Position numbers and translations under genes: made by a program
NCBI GenBank assembly: GCA_902790635.1
Contig: CADASN010000004.1
Span: forward strand, 87,428-151,427
DNA length: 64,000 nt
Direction of reading: 5' to 3'
From: an uncultured Bacteroidia bacterium
GTDB taxonomy: Bacteria; Bacteroidota; Bacteroidia; Bacteroidales; UBA932
The notes under the pieces: generated by a model
The model's input: only the letters and a program-made list of their open reading frames with translations
Databases searched by the model: none
Told to the model about the DNA's origin: nothing
Shown here: piece by piece, positions 9,906-19,300 of the stretch
How positions within the stretch are numbered: position 1 is the first letter of the stretch
Layout: each line of letters opens with the position of its first letter

Positions 9906-10115
9906 ATGTCCGATTGCGTTGGGCTGGACGACAGCTCGCCCCTGCAAACGTCTCGCTGCGCTCGACCCCACCGCTGCGCTTGCTGTACCCCACAAATCTG
10001 AGATTTGCGGGGGCCCCACACCTCGCTTGCGGTCCCCCCTCTTACTTACGATGCCGAGGGTGGCACGGTTTGCTGGGGCGACTGCCGCTCCAGCCTTGTC
10101 ACCGCAATCGGACAT
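9906..10115 (-). repeat. hairpin repeat copy A, inside trmB
   Basis: A 210-base segment with perfect 13-base inverted ends ATGTCCGATTGCG, inside imperfect complementary arms of about 45-50 bases. The core (about 9946-10072) matches copies B and C, including GTCTCGCTGCGCTCGACCCC and the small palindrome CAAATCTGAGATTTG. It interrupts trmB between the DLYGMSD and VQTFYEQ segments. Confidence 0.85.
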
Positions 10116-10536
10116 GCCATAAAGATCAGATGTACAGGCAAGGATCTGCAAGTTATTGCAGCGGCAGACAGCGAGGGCGTATTCGTGCAGGAAGCGGGAG
10201 TCGGTCTTAAGGTGGACGATGCCGCCTGGCCGCAGGAAGCTGCGGTAGCGCTCCAGGAAAAGCGGCGAGCACAGGCGGGAATTCTCGCTGCGGTACTGCG
10301 GATCCGAGAAAGTCAACCAGACCTCGGACACCTCGCCGGGAGCAAAAAACGCCGTGATGAACTCCACCCGCGTCCGCAGGAACGCCACGTTCGGCAGGCG
10401 GTGCTCCGTCGCATACTTCGCTCCCTTCCACAACCGCGCCCCCTTGATATCCACGCCGATATAATTCTGATCCGGATTCCGCTCCGCCAGCGCGATCGTG
10501 TACTCCCCCTTGCCGCATCCCAACTCCAAGATTAAC

Positions 10537-10686
10537 TTCTTTTCCTGCTTGCAGTTCGGCAGCTCCCCCCTGAAAACGTCTCGCTGCGCTCGACCCCACC
10601 GCTGCGCTTGCTGTACCCCACAAATCTGAGATTTGCGGGGGCCCCACACCTCGCTTGCGGTCCCCCCTCTTACGATCGGAAAAGAA
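10537..10686 (-). repeat. hairpin repeat copy B, inside trmB
   Basis: The core (10574-10677) is nearly identical to copy A over about 100 bases but lacks the GATGCCGAGGGTGGCACGG extension on one side. Its inverted ends are TTCTTTTCC / GGAAAAGAA, unlike those of copy A. It interrupts trmB between WNDFFSD and KKLILELGCG. Confidence 0.85.
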
Positions 10687-10807
10687 ATCGTTCCAGCGGC
10701 CTTTGACGGCGTGATCGCGGAGGTGAAAATAACCGTCGGCGAGGAGTTCCTGCGCAGAGGGCTGCAGGAGACAGGAGAACGTCTCGTTCTCCGCGAACTT
10801 GCGTAAC

Positions 10808-11236
10808 TTATCGTGTCCCATCCTGTTTCTTATACACTACACCAATCCCCAGGAGATCCTCCCCCACGTCCACCGGCCGCACACTCAGCTGCCAGTCCCC
10901 GGCTTCCGCAGGCACCATCCCGCTCCGGTAGCGCTCCCGGGTCCCACGGGTATCCACAGAGCGCATATAGACCGTCTCCGAGAAGCCGTTGCCGGACGGG
11001 GCCAGCCACTGCACGTTTAACTGGACGTTGCTGATCGGCGTCTTTCCGACCCGGCTGTAAAACCAGAAATCATACCGCGCCGTCGTATCCGTAAGCGGTA
11101 GGGAAAAGACATAGACCCCGTCGCGGGCATCCTTCCGGAAGATAAAGGTCTCCATCCCGTCCGGCTCCGAACAGGCAGGCAGCAGGCATCCCAGGACGCA
11201 TGCCACTAGCAAGGCTCCCAGAATCCGGAATTTCAT
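10808..11236 (-). CDS. gldH: GldH-like lipoprotein
   Basis: 142 residues. The signal peptide MKFRILGALLVACVLGCLLPAC ends in the lipobox LPAC, so an envelope lipoprotein is predicted. Size, the FWFYSRVGKTPISNVQLNVQ core and position directly after ricT match the GldH family, first described in gliding motility of Flavobacterium but also present in non-gliding Bacteroidales. No other gld genes are in the window, so its role here is unknown. The start follows the ricT stop with no gap, and its end overlaps the trmB start by 14 bases. Confidence 0.75.
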   Translation of the reverse strand: MKFRILGALLVACVLGCLLPACSEPDGMETFIFRKDARDGVYVFSLPLTDTTARYDFWFYSRVGKTPISNVQLNVQWLAPSGNGFSETVYMRSVDTRGTRERYRSGMVPAEAGDWQLSVRPVDVGEDLLGIGVVYKKQDGTR

Positions 11237-12535
11237 CTACTCGGCGGGATTCTTCGGCTTCGGGCCCTGGCCGCGTCCGCCGCCGGGCCGGTGAGCGCGT
11301 CCGCGCTTGCCACCGTTGCCGCCGGATCCGGCATTGCCACCGTTCCCGCCATTGCCGCCATTGCCGCTATTACCGCCGTTGCCGCCGCCACTGGCCTCCC
11401 GGCTCTTCGCGCGATTCTTCCCGCCCCGGGACTTTTTGCGCTTCGGCGCATCGAAACGGCTGATGCTGTCGTCCCCGACCGCCGTCACGAACTCGGGCAC
11501 ATACGGCTCCGGCTCCGTGCGCAGCGACTCGGGGCGCTCGCCCCGGCGGTTCATCTCGATGATGTCCCACACCTCGGCGGCATCCAGCGGGAAGAGTTCC
11601 GCATCGGAGGTCTTGTCATAGGAGAAATACATCACCTCGCGGAGGATGTCCGTCTTGCGCAGCCAGGCCTGGCCGTCCTCGAACTCCAGCGGCTCCGTGA
11701 CCCTGGGAATCCGCGACTGGGCGTCCAGGTAGGTGGCGACCTCGTAGTTGAGGCAGCATTTGAGCTTGCCGCACTGGCCCGCCAGTTTCTGCGGGTTCAG
11801 CGACAGGTCCTGGCAGCGGGCAGCCGCCGTGGAAATGCTCTGGAAAGAGGAAATATAATTGGCGCAGCACAACTCGCGGCCGCAGATGCCCAGGCCTCCG
11901 ATGAGGCCGGCCTCCTGCCGCGCGCCGATCTGCTTCATCTCGATGCGGATGCGGAACTCTTCGGCAAACACCTTGATCAGCTGGCGGAAGTCCACGCGGC
12001 CGTCCGCGATGTAGTAGAAGATGGCCTTGCTGCCGTCGCCCTGGAACTCCACGTCGCCAATCTTCATCTCCAGGCCCATCTCCGCAGCGATGCGGCGGGC
12101 CTTGATCATCGTGTCCTGCTCCCGGGCAATGGCTTCCTGCCATTTCTCGATATCGCTCTGGCGGGCCTTGCGGTAGATCTTCCGGAGCTGGGTAGTCTCC
12201 GGATCGATCCCGCGGGCTTGCATCTGGCGCCCCACGATCGGCCCCTCGAGGGTCACGATGCCGAGGTCCTGCCCCGTCACGGCTTCCACCATCACCAGGT
12301 CGCCCTGGCGGATGCTCTGCGCAGAGTCATTGACATAAAAGCCCTTGCGGGTATTCTTGAACCGCACTTCGTAGAGATTGCGGTAGGTGCCGTCAGCGGC
12401 ATATTTGAGCCAATTGAAGTCTCCCAGCTTGCAGCAGCCGGCACGATAGGTACAGCGGGTCTCGCCCGACTCTTCCTCGTGCGTCACCACGCAGCCGCGG
12501 GAGCAATCATATTGGATGGTTTCGTTCGTTGTCAT
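11237..12535 (-). CDS. ricT: RicT/PSP1-domain protein
   Basis: 432 residues. The start MTTNETIQYDCSRGC is chosen because its ATG overlaps the holB stop as ATGA; a longer frame runs back through holB. The PSP1 domain carries the cysteine blocks CGRELCCANY and CGKLKCCLNYE. In Bacillus the homologue (YaaT/RicT) is part of an Fe-S complex affecting RNase Y; the role in Bacteroidota is less clear. The last 60 or so residues are basic, then low complexity with repeated GGN units (about 380-410), likely disordered and possibly RNA-binding. Next genes are holB upstream and gldH downstream. Confidence 0.88.
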   Translation of the reverse strand: MTTNETIQYDCSRGCVVTHEEESGETRCTYRAGCCKLGDFNWLKYAADGTYRNLYEVRFKNTRKGFYVNDSAQSIRQGDLVMVEAVTGQDLGIVTLEGPIVGRQMQARGIDPETTQLRKIYRKARQSDIEKWQEAIAREQDTMIKARRIAAEMGLEMKIGDVEFQGDGSKAIFYYIADGRVDFRQLIKVFAEEFRIRIEMKQIGARQEAGLIGGLGICGRELCCANYISSFQSISTAAARCQDLSLNPQKLAGQCGKLKCCLNYEVATYLDAQSRIPRVTEPLEFEDGQAWLRKTDILREVMYFSYDKTSDAELFPLDAAEVWDIIEMNRRGERPESLRTEPEPYVPEFVTAVGDDSISRFDAPKRKKSRGGKNRAKSREASGGGNGGNSGNGGNGGNGGNAGSGGNGGKRGRAHRPGGGRGQGPKPKNPAE

Positions 12536-13515
12536 ATCAATAAAAACAAGCGGTCGGTCATGTCGGCGAAGAGGATCTTCAGGTTGACATTGCGTCCGAT
12601 CAGGGTCACGGCCCGGTCCAGCACCTCCAGGGCCTGGCGCGGGAAGGTTTTGCGGCATTTGCCGGCCCAGCGCTCCACCTCCGGGGCGCAGGTCCCGAGG
12701 CCCTGCACGCCCTGCTGGCAGAGGAACATCTGCCGCAGCCGGTCTGCTGCAAAGATACAAAAAGCTTTGGCACATTCACGCGATGGCAGGGAAGCGATCC
12801 GCTCGGACACCTCCAGCGCCCCCAGCAGGTCCTTTCCCAGCAGTGCCGTCATCAGCTCGTCCAGCAGGCCCGCTTCCGCAAAACCCGCTTCCGCAGCCTG
12901 CCCCGCGGGCTGGATGCGGATCCGCTGGCAACGGGACGAGATCGTCACCAGCACTTTCTCCACCTGGTGCGAGATCAGCAGGAACTGCGTCTGCTGCGGC
13001 GGCTCCTCGATCATCTTGAGCAGGCGGTTGGCCGCCTCGGCGTTCATCCGCTCCGGCAGATAGATCACCACCGCCCGGTATCCACCTTCCAGCGCACTCA
13101 GGGACAGTTTCTCCAACAGGCGGCGGGACTCCGCGACCGCGATCATCGGGATCTTGCCTTCGAGGCCCAGCGCCTCCAGCAGTTCCGCTTCGCTGAAAGA
13201 CGGGTGCTCCGCCACCAGCCGCCGCAGCGGCTCCATATATTGCTCCGACAGGACGCCGGATGCCGTCGGAAAGACGAAATGCACATCCGGATGGATGAGC
13301 TTCGCGATCTTGCCGCAGGAAGGGCACTGTCCGCAGGAATCTCCGTCACTGCGATGCTTGCAGTAGAGGTATTGCAGGAAAGCCAGCACCAGGGGGAACG
13401 CCCCGCCGCCGTCATCCTCATGGAAAAGGATGGCATGCGGTACACGCCCGGCATCGACCATGCCGATGAGCGCCTGCTTGACTTCCTGGTTGCCCTGCAC
13501 CTGCGCGAACGTCAT
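12532..13515 (-). CDS. holB: DNA polymerase III delta' subunit-like protein
   Basis: 327 residues from MTFAQVQGNQEVKQALIGM; this ATG overlaps the upstream stop as ATGA. It belongs to the clamp-loader AAA+ family: the zinc module CGQCPSCGKI, the VIYLPERMNAEAANRLLKMI segment with EEPP, and SSRCQRIRI. The P-loop is degenerate (HEDDGGGAF in place of GxxGxGK), as expected for delta', which does not hydrolyse ATP. It acts in the replicase clamp loader. Tightly coupled to the genes on both sides. Confidence 0.88.
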   Translation of the reverse strand: MTFAQVQGNQEVKQALIGMVDAGRVPHAILFHEDDGGGAFPLVLAFLQYLYCKHRSDGDSCGQCPSCGKIAKLIHPDVHFVFPTASGVLSEQYMEPLRRLVAEHPSFSEAELLEALGLEGKIPMIAVAESRRLLEKLSLSALEGGYRAVVIYLPERMNAEAANRLLKMIEEPPQQTQFLLISHQVEKVLVTISSRCQRIRIQPAGQAAEAGFAEAGLLDELMTALLGKDLLGALEVSERIASLPSRECAKAFCIFAADRLRQMFLCQQGVQGLGTCAPEVERWAGKCRKTFPRQALEVLDRAVTLIGRNVNLKILFADMTDRLFLLI

Positions 13516-14480
13516 ACTTCCCTCCACAGATTGTAACGGGCGATCTCCGTCAGGGATTCCTTCGCCGGACCGTCCGGGAAGGCTGCCAGCGCTTCCTCCG
13601 CCCGGGCGACCCAGACTTCCAGCCGCCGGATGGCGTAATCGATGCCCCGGCGCTCCTGCACGAACTGGCGGATCCCGTCGCAATACTCCGGGTGGGACGG
13701 GACCTCCCGGACCATCCGCCGGATCTCCGCTTCACGCGGAGAGTCCGCCAGGGCTCCCAGCAGCGGCAAGGTGATCTTCTGCTCACGCAGGTCCACCCCG
13801 ACCGGCTTCCCGAGAGCATCCGTGCCGGCATAGTCCAGGATGTCGTCCTTGATCTGGAACGCGATGCCGAAAGCATCGGCGAAAGCATGTGCTGCCGCGG
13901 ACTGCCCGGAAGAAGCTCCCACGGAGAGCGCCCCCGTCTCGGCCGCGGCGCAGAAAAGCGCTGCGGTCTTGCAATGGATAATGCGCAGGTAATCCGCCAC
14001 GGTCGTATCGCCGGAGGAAGCCTTCTCCATCTGGAGCATCTCGCCCTCGGCCAGTTCCGTCAAAGTCCTGGAATACAGGTGGATCGCCTCGCAACAATGC
14101 TCCGTTTGGACCACCAGGTCCACGGCGCGGGCCAGCCAGTAGTCACCCACCAGCACGGCTCCGGAGGGGCCCAGCAGGGCGGCGACAGTCGGACGCCCGC
14201 GCCGTTCCGTCCCTTTATCGGCCACATCGTCGTGCATCAGCGTGGCGTTATGGAACAACTCGGACGCGGCCGCGTAATGATGACTGTCCTCCGTCGGGGA
14301 AGCGATCGACTTGGCAACCAGCAGGGAGATCATCGGCCGGAGCAGCTTCCCGGTATTCGCCAGGATCCGGTCGTTAGTGTCCTGCAGCAGCGTGACATCC
14401 GAATGCAGGTGCGACCGGATCAGGGCCAAGGTCCGGTCCCAATCCGCTCCGAGATATGCCAGTATGTCCTGCCTGTTCAC
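13512..14480 (-). CDS. polyprenyl (octaprenyl/heptaprenyl-type) diphosphate synthase
   Basis: 322 residues. The gene starts with GTG, which overlaps the upstream stop as GTGA. The first aspartate-rich motif is LMHDDVADKGTERRG and the second KDDILDYAGT, the Mg-diphosphate sites of trans-prenyltransferases. It builds the long isoprenoid chain, probably for menaquinone, from FPP/GPP and isopentenyl diphosphate. Exact chain length cannot be read from sequence. Operon member between LOG and holB. Confidence 0.9.
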   Translation of the reverse strand: MNRQDILAYLGADWDRTLALIRSHLHSDVTLLQDTNDRILANTGKLLRPMISLLVAKSIASPTEDSHHYAAASELFHNATLMHDDVADKGTERRGRPTVAALLGPSGAVLVGDYWLARAVDLVVQTEHCCEAIHLYSRTLTELAEGEMLQMEKASSGDTTVADYLRIIHCKTAALFCAAAETGALSVGASSGQSAAAHAFADAFGIAFQIKDDILDYAGTDALGKPVGVDLREQKITLPLLGALADSPREAEIRRMVREVPSHPEYCDGIRQFVQERRGIDYAIRRLEVWVARAEEALAAFPDGPAKESLTEIARYNLWREV

Positions 14481-15007
14481 AAAAGACTGACTAATTCTTC
14501 GACCGTCTCCGGGAAATAAACCATAGCCCGGGAAGCCTCATCCATCATCCCCCGCTCCACGTAGAGATCCAACTGCGCCTTGAACGGATCGTAGAAACCG
14601 TTCATGTTGAAGATGACGACACGCCCGGCATATTTGCCGAGTTTGGCCAGGCAATAGGTCTCAGCCACTTCATCCAGGGTGCCGATCCCGCCCGGAAGGG
14701 CGATGGCCAGGCTGGTCCCCTCCCGCATCACATCTTTCCGCTCCGACATGCGGTCCGTCCAGATGCACTCCGTCAGGCGGGGGTGCTCAAATCCCTTCAT
14801 GAAGCGGGGGACCACGCCGATCACCCGCACACCATGCTGCAACGCTTCATCGCAGACGTGACCCATCGTGCCGCGCCACGAACCTCCCGAGACGATATCA
14901 TATCCTGCCAAACAGGCTGCGCGGACGATTCGCCGCGCAGCCTCGTTGTAGACAGGATCGATGCCGGAACTGGAGGAGCAATAGATTACTGCCCGCTTGT
15001 CCGACAT
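14477..15007 (-). CDS. LOG family protein (TIGR00730)
   Basis: 176 residues with a Rossmann fold and the diagnostic PGGIGTLDEVAE motif of cytokinin riboside 5'-monophosphate phosphoribohydrolases (LOG) and related nucleotide hydrolases. The usual first glycine motif (GGGxxGLMG) reads SGGSWRGTMG here, a modest deviation. The bacterial physiological substrate is generally unknown. It follows the beta-barrel gene after 6 bases and overlaps the prenyl synthase by 4. Confidence 0.85.
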   Translation of the reverse strand: MSDKRAVIYCSSSSGIDPVYNEAARRIVRAACLAGYDIVSGGSWRGTMGHVCDEALQHGVRVIGVVPRFMKGFEHPRLTECIWTDRMSERKDVMREGTSLAIALPGGIGTLDEVAETYCLAKLGKYAGRVVIFNMNGFYDPFKAQLDLYVERGMMDEASRAMVYFPETVEELVSLL

Positions 15008-15013
15008 AAGATA

Positions 15014-15640
15014 CTAGAAGAGAAGGACGACGGAAGCCATGATACCGGAGGCCTTCTGGGTGCGGACGGCGTCATAAGCCGTAGCAATGTTGGCATTGCT
15101 GGCGTTGCCGAGGTTCCAGAAGTAACGGACGGCCACCTGGACGTGCTCGATCAGTTCGACACCGGCGCCGAGGCCGACACCATACTCGAGCTTGTTCTTC
15201 ACTTCGCTCCACTTCACATCGATCTTGGTACCGCCGGTAGTCTGGGCCGTGTTGGTGATCTGGTAGCCGACAAACGGCTCCAGGATACCGTACGCACGGA
15301 CGATGCCCAGGTCGAGGCCGGCCTGCAGCTGGACAGGAACCTCGATGGAACCGGTCTTGTACTCAAAGTCACCGGCAGTGACGGCGCCTTCCGTAGCCTT
15401 GTTGATGATGTTCCCCACCTTGGAGCCCTTCACATTGTAGATGATGGCCGGCTGGATTTTGATCAGGCCGAGATCCATCTTGTAAGCGACACCCACGTGA
15501 TAGGAAGTGGCGTTCTTGACATCGGCATAAGCCTCTTTGAGATCAGCCTTGGAAGAGGTGATACCAGCCATGACACCCAGCTGGGCGTGCGCGCTCACTG
15601 CAACGAGCAGGGAAGCGACGATGACGATTAATTTTTTCAT
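15014..15640 (-). CDS. outer-membrane beta-barrel protein
   Basis: 208 residues. It has a clear signal peptide MKKLIVIVASLLVAVSAHAQ, alternating amphipathic strands, and a C-terminal phenylalanine typical of outer-membrane barrels. It resembles the PorT/OmpW-like 'porin family' small barrels of Bacteroidota; no function is known. It lies 23 bases after trxA and 6 before LOG, probably in one transcript. Confidence 0.75.
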   Translation of the reverse strand: MKKLIVIVASLLVAVSAHAQLGVMAGITSSKADLKEAYADVKNATSYHVGVAYKMDLGLIKIQPAIIYNVKGSKVGNIINKATEGAVTAGDFEYKTGSIEVPVQLQAGLDLGIVRAYGILEPFVGYQITNTAQTTGGTKIDVKWSEVKNKLEYGVGLGAGVELIEHVQVAVRYFWNLGNASNANIATAYDAVRTQKASGIMASVVLLF

Positions 15641-15663
15641 TTCGTGTTTTTTGGTTAAAAGGT

Positions 15664-15978
15664 TTACATCAGGTTCTCGAGCCGGGTGACGATCTCCTGC
15701 TTGGAGACCACGCCGACTGTGCGGTCCGCCAGCTCACCGCCCTTGAAGTAGAGCAGGGTCGGGATGTTGCGGATCCCGTATTTGACCGCAATCTCCTCGC
15801 AGTCATCTACGTTGCATTTGGCGACGACGGCCTTTCCGTCCAATTCGGCGGCCACTTCGTCCACGGTCGGGCTCAGGACGCGGCAGGGACCGCACCAGGT
15901 AGCCCAGAAGTCGATCAGAACAGGCACCGGCGATGCCAGGACCTCTCCGATATTGTTGTCGTTAATGACGATTTCCAT
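15664..15978 (-). CDS. trxA: thioredoxin
   Basis: 104 residues, the normal thioredoxin length, with the active site WCGPC in LIDFWATWCGPCRVL and the cis-Pro segment IRNIPTLLYF. A cytoplasmic disulfide reductase. The start MEIVINDNNIG is chosen over an upstream extension that would read through the promoter and into the previous gene. A textbook Bacteroidota promoter lies 46-75 bases upstream. Confidence 0.95.
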   Translation of the reverse strand: MEIVINDNNIGEVLASPVPVLIDFWATWCGPCRVLSPTVDEVAAELDGKAVVAKCNVDDCEEIAVKYGIRNIPTLLYFKGGELADRTVGVVSKQEIVTRLENLM

Positions 15979-16023
15979 AAAAAAAAGATGTGTTATTAAT
16001 CCGCACATTATGTGCAGCAACTG

Positions 16024-16053
16024 CAAAGATAGTAAATTAATAGAAAGTTTCAA
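16024..16053 (-). promoter_or_regulatory. promoter of trxA operon (TTG-N19-TATCTTTG)
   Basis: On the minus strand TTG (16053-16051) is followed after exactly 19 bases by TATCTTTG (16031-16024), a full match to the Bacteroidota -33/-7 pattern. It overlaps the 3' end of the PG0541-like gene. Confidence 0.85.
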
Positions 16054-16330
16054 CCCCCCACACGAAAGCGCGGAGTCCCAGGTCCGGCGCCTCCTTGTCT
16101 TTCGCCTTGAGCGCGGCGAGCAGCGGCTCCACCTTTTCATCCTTCATCATGACGAGCAGGGCATGGTTCATCTCAGGCCAGGCATGGCTGCCCAGGCGCG
16201 GGATGCCGTTGAAGTCTCCCTTGCCTTCGACATCCTCCCAGCGGGTGAATCCCCGCTGGCCGTGGGCGGCAAGCAACTCCACGATCTCTTCGTTGTAGGC
16301 CTGGTTGTAGGCTATGAACATCGCTTTCAT
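16037..16330 (-). CDS. PG0541-like, PII-superfamily transporter-associated protein
   Basis: 97 residues from MKAMFIAYNQAYNEEIVELL, with the ATG overlapping the RND pump stop as ATGA. Small proteins of this type follow RND permease genes in Bacteroidota and resemble nitrogen-PII-like signalling proteins; a role in controlling the pump is inferred from position only. Features include NHALLVMMKDEKVEPLLAAL, a PII-like strand-helix unit. Last gene of the efflux operon. Confidence 0.75.
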   Translation of the reverse strand: MKAMFIAYNQAYNEEIVELLAAHGQRGFTRWEDVEGKGDFNGIPRLGSHAWPEMNHALLVMMKDEKVEPLLAALKAKDKEAPDLGLRAFVWGVETFY

Positions 16331-19300
16331 TTCCGGTTCCTCCTTTTTTCCATCCGGGTAGTCAGTGAGCAATAGAGCGTCGGGATCAGCACGAGGGTGA
16401 TGAGTGTGGAGATGGTCAGACCCCAGACCACCGTGACACCCAGCGAGCGCCACAGTTCGGAGCCTTCGCCCGTTCCGAGGGCCATCGGGAGCATACCCAG
16501 GACCGTGGTGAGCGTCGTCATCAGGATCGGGCGCAGACGGCTCTTGGCCGCCGTGGTGGAAGCGTCCCGGATGTTCATCCCGCGCTCGCGGCACAGGATC
16601 GTGTAGTCGATGAGCACGATACCGTTCTTCACCACGATACCGATCAGGATGATGATGCCGATGATGGACATCACGCCGAGGGCCGAACCCGTCACACGCA
16701 GGCCGAGCAGCACGCCCACCAGGGCGAACGGCACGGAGAACATGATCACGAACGGGCCCATCAGGGACTCGAACTGCGAAGCCATCACCATATAGACAAG
16801 CAGGATCATCAGCAGGATCAGGGTCAGCATCTGGCCGAACATCTCCTGCTGGTCTTCGTAGTCACCCGCGATGACGGTGGAGATCTCGGAAGGCATGTCC
16901 ATGCCGTCGATCGCCCGGCCCGCCGCATCCACGGCATCGCTCAGGGCGGCGCCCTTCGCCACGATACCGCTCACCGTGATCAGGCGGGAGCGGTCCTTGC
17001 GTTCGATCGTCGGAGGCACCAGGCCCTCGACCACCGTGCCGAGTTCCTTCATCTTCACGCTGGCGCCGGTCGGCGTCGTGACGGTGATGTTCTCCATATC
17101 CTCCACACTGGTGCGGAACTCCGGCGCATAGCGCACCCGGATGTTGTATTCCTCGCCGTCCTCGCGGTAGAGCGAGGCGACGGTGCCGCTCATGGCAGCG
17201 CTGAAAGCCGCCGCGGCCGTCGTTGAATTCAGGCCGTGCAGGGCCAGCTTGGTCCGGTCGAAGTCCATCTGGAGCTCGGGCGTATATTCTTCCCGGCTGA
17301 CAGTCACCTGCGTGAAAGACGGATCCTGCATCAGCCGGGCCTGGAGCTCCTGCGCCACGCGGTCCGTCTGCGCAAAATCATAACCATACACCTCCACGTC
17401 CACGGTAGATGCGCCGCCCATGCCCATGCCTTCCGAGACCATCGCCCGGCGGATCTCCGGATAGCGGGCGCAGATGCCGCGCAGCACGTCCGAGATCTCG
17501 GCTGAACTGCGCTTGCGCGTGCTCGACGTGCCGATGTTGATATTCATCGAGAGGATGTGCGTGCCGTTGCTCTGCATGCTCGCGAAGGTATTGTCCGTGT
17601 CGGCCTGGCCGAAGGTGGCGTTGAGCACCTGGATCTCCGGGACCGCCTCGCGCATGTCCGCGTAGATGCGCTCGTAAAAGTCGCGCGTAACCTCCTGCGC
17701 CGTGCCCATCGGGAGGTTGATCGTCACGGTAAGCCGCTCGGAATCGCCCCGCGGGAAATATTCGGTCTTGAGCCCCGGCACCAGCAGGACCAGGGCCAGT
17801 ACGAAAATCCCGGCAAAGGACAGGATGACCACCTTGCGGCGCTTGGTCGCCCAGTGGATCACGTGGGCGTAGCCGCGGGAGACCTTGTCGATGGCCTTGT
17901 TGATCGGGATGAAAATGGCATTGTACAGCTTGCCGTGGCTGACATCGCGCCTGAGCCAGCGCGAGCAGAGCATCGGCACGAAAGTCAGGGCCGCTGTCGT
18001 GGACACGATCATGATGATGGAGACGATCCAGCCCAGCTGGCGGAACATGATGCCGGCCATGCCGTTGATCATCGTCAGCGGCAGGAAGACGCAGAGCATC
18101 GTCAGGGTGGAAGCGATGACGGAGATGCCCACCTCGCCCGTCCCGTGCACGGCCGCCTCCTTGGGCTTCTCGCCGCGCGCGATGTGCGTGGAGATGTTCT
18201 CCAGCACCACGATGGCGTCGTCCACCACCATGCCGATCGCGATGGCGAGCGCGGACATCGAGATGATGTTCAGCGTGTTGCCGGTCGCGTAGAGATACAT
18301 CAGCGAGGCCAGCAGGGCCAGCGGGATGGACAGGACGATGATAAAGGTGGATTTCCAGTTGCCCAGGAAGACGAAGACCACGAGCATCACCACGAGGAAG
18401 GTGATGAGGATGGTCTCGATCAGGGTGTGGATCGTATTGATGATCTCCCGGGAGCCGTCCACGATGGTCGTGATCTTGACGTCGGCGGGAAGGTTCTTTT
18501 CGATCTGGGCCATCTGCTTCTTGATACCGCGGATGACGTTGACCGTATTGGCGCCGCTCTGCTTCTGGATCACGATCCGGGCAGCGCGGCTGCCATTGGT
18601 ATAGGACTCCTGTTCGCGCTCCTGCTGGCCGTCCGTCACCGTGGCGACGTCGCGCAGATAGACCACCCGGCCGTTCGCCGCGCCGACCACGATGTCCAGC
18701 AGTTCGGACGGGTCTGCGAACTCCTTGTGCACGCGCAGGGTGTAGGTCTCGGAGCCGATGTCGATATTTCCCGAAGGGAGGTTGCGGTTCTCCGAACCGA
18801 TCACGGCGGCAATCGCGCTGATGCTCAGGCCGTAGGCTTGCAGTTTGCTGGGATCGCAGTAAACCTGGATCTCGCGGCTCGGGGCGCCGCTCACGGACAC
18901 CGTGCCCACCCCGGAGACGCGCGCCAGCGGCGTCGCGACCTTGTCATCCAGGATCTTGTCCAGACCCGGAAGGCTTTCCTCCGCCGTGGCGGAGAGCAGC
19001 ATGATCGGCATGTCGGAGGCGCTGAACTTGAAGATGACCGGCATCGACACGCCGTCGGGAAGCATCGAATTGACCATGTCCAGCTTGTCGCGGACACTGT
19101 TGGTCGCAGCCTCGATATCCACACCGTAGTTGAAGGTCAGGGTCAGCAGGGAGATGTTCTCCTTGGACTGGGAATTCAGTTCCTTGAGGTCCTCGACGCC
19201 GTTGAGGGCATTCTCCAGGACCTTGGTGAGGTTGGTCTCAATATCCTGCGCATTCGCTCCCTGATAGGACGACATCACCATGATCGTGTTGGAGTCGAAC

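Larger units (their letters stand above)
9668..10821 (-). pseudogene. trmB: tRNA (guanine-N7)-methyltransferase interrupted by two repeat insertions
   Basis: Last gene of the LOG-holB-ricT-gldH operon, starting 14 bases inside gldH. TrmB homology lies in three different frames. The first piece is MGHDKLRKFAENETF to GRWNDFFSD (from 10821). The second is KKLILELGCGKGEYT to TSDLYGMSD, with the SAM motif and GEVSEVWLTFSDPQ. The third is IPNEVREVQTFYEQLFLEQG to the stop at 9668. Each junction is filled by a copy of the same hairpin repeat (10537-10686 and 9906-10115), and each shifts the frame by +1. Dropping 199 bases (9909-10107) from the second copy rejoins DLYGMSDIPNEVREVQ, the expected TrmB sequence. 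The enzyme makes m7G46 in tRNA and is dispensable in many bacteria, so plain inactivation is simplest. Frameshifting or bypass cannot be excluded. Confidence 0.85.

Noticed and set aside
9897-10649. 250-codon minus-strand frame as an intact methyltransferase gene
   Set aside because: Its first 30 and last 40 or so residues are translated repeat sequence; true TrmB ends lie in other frames.
11300-11400. Tandem DNA repeat in ricT as a separate satellite
   Set aside because: It is the coding sequence of the GGN tail and stays in frame, so it is described within the gene.
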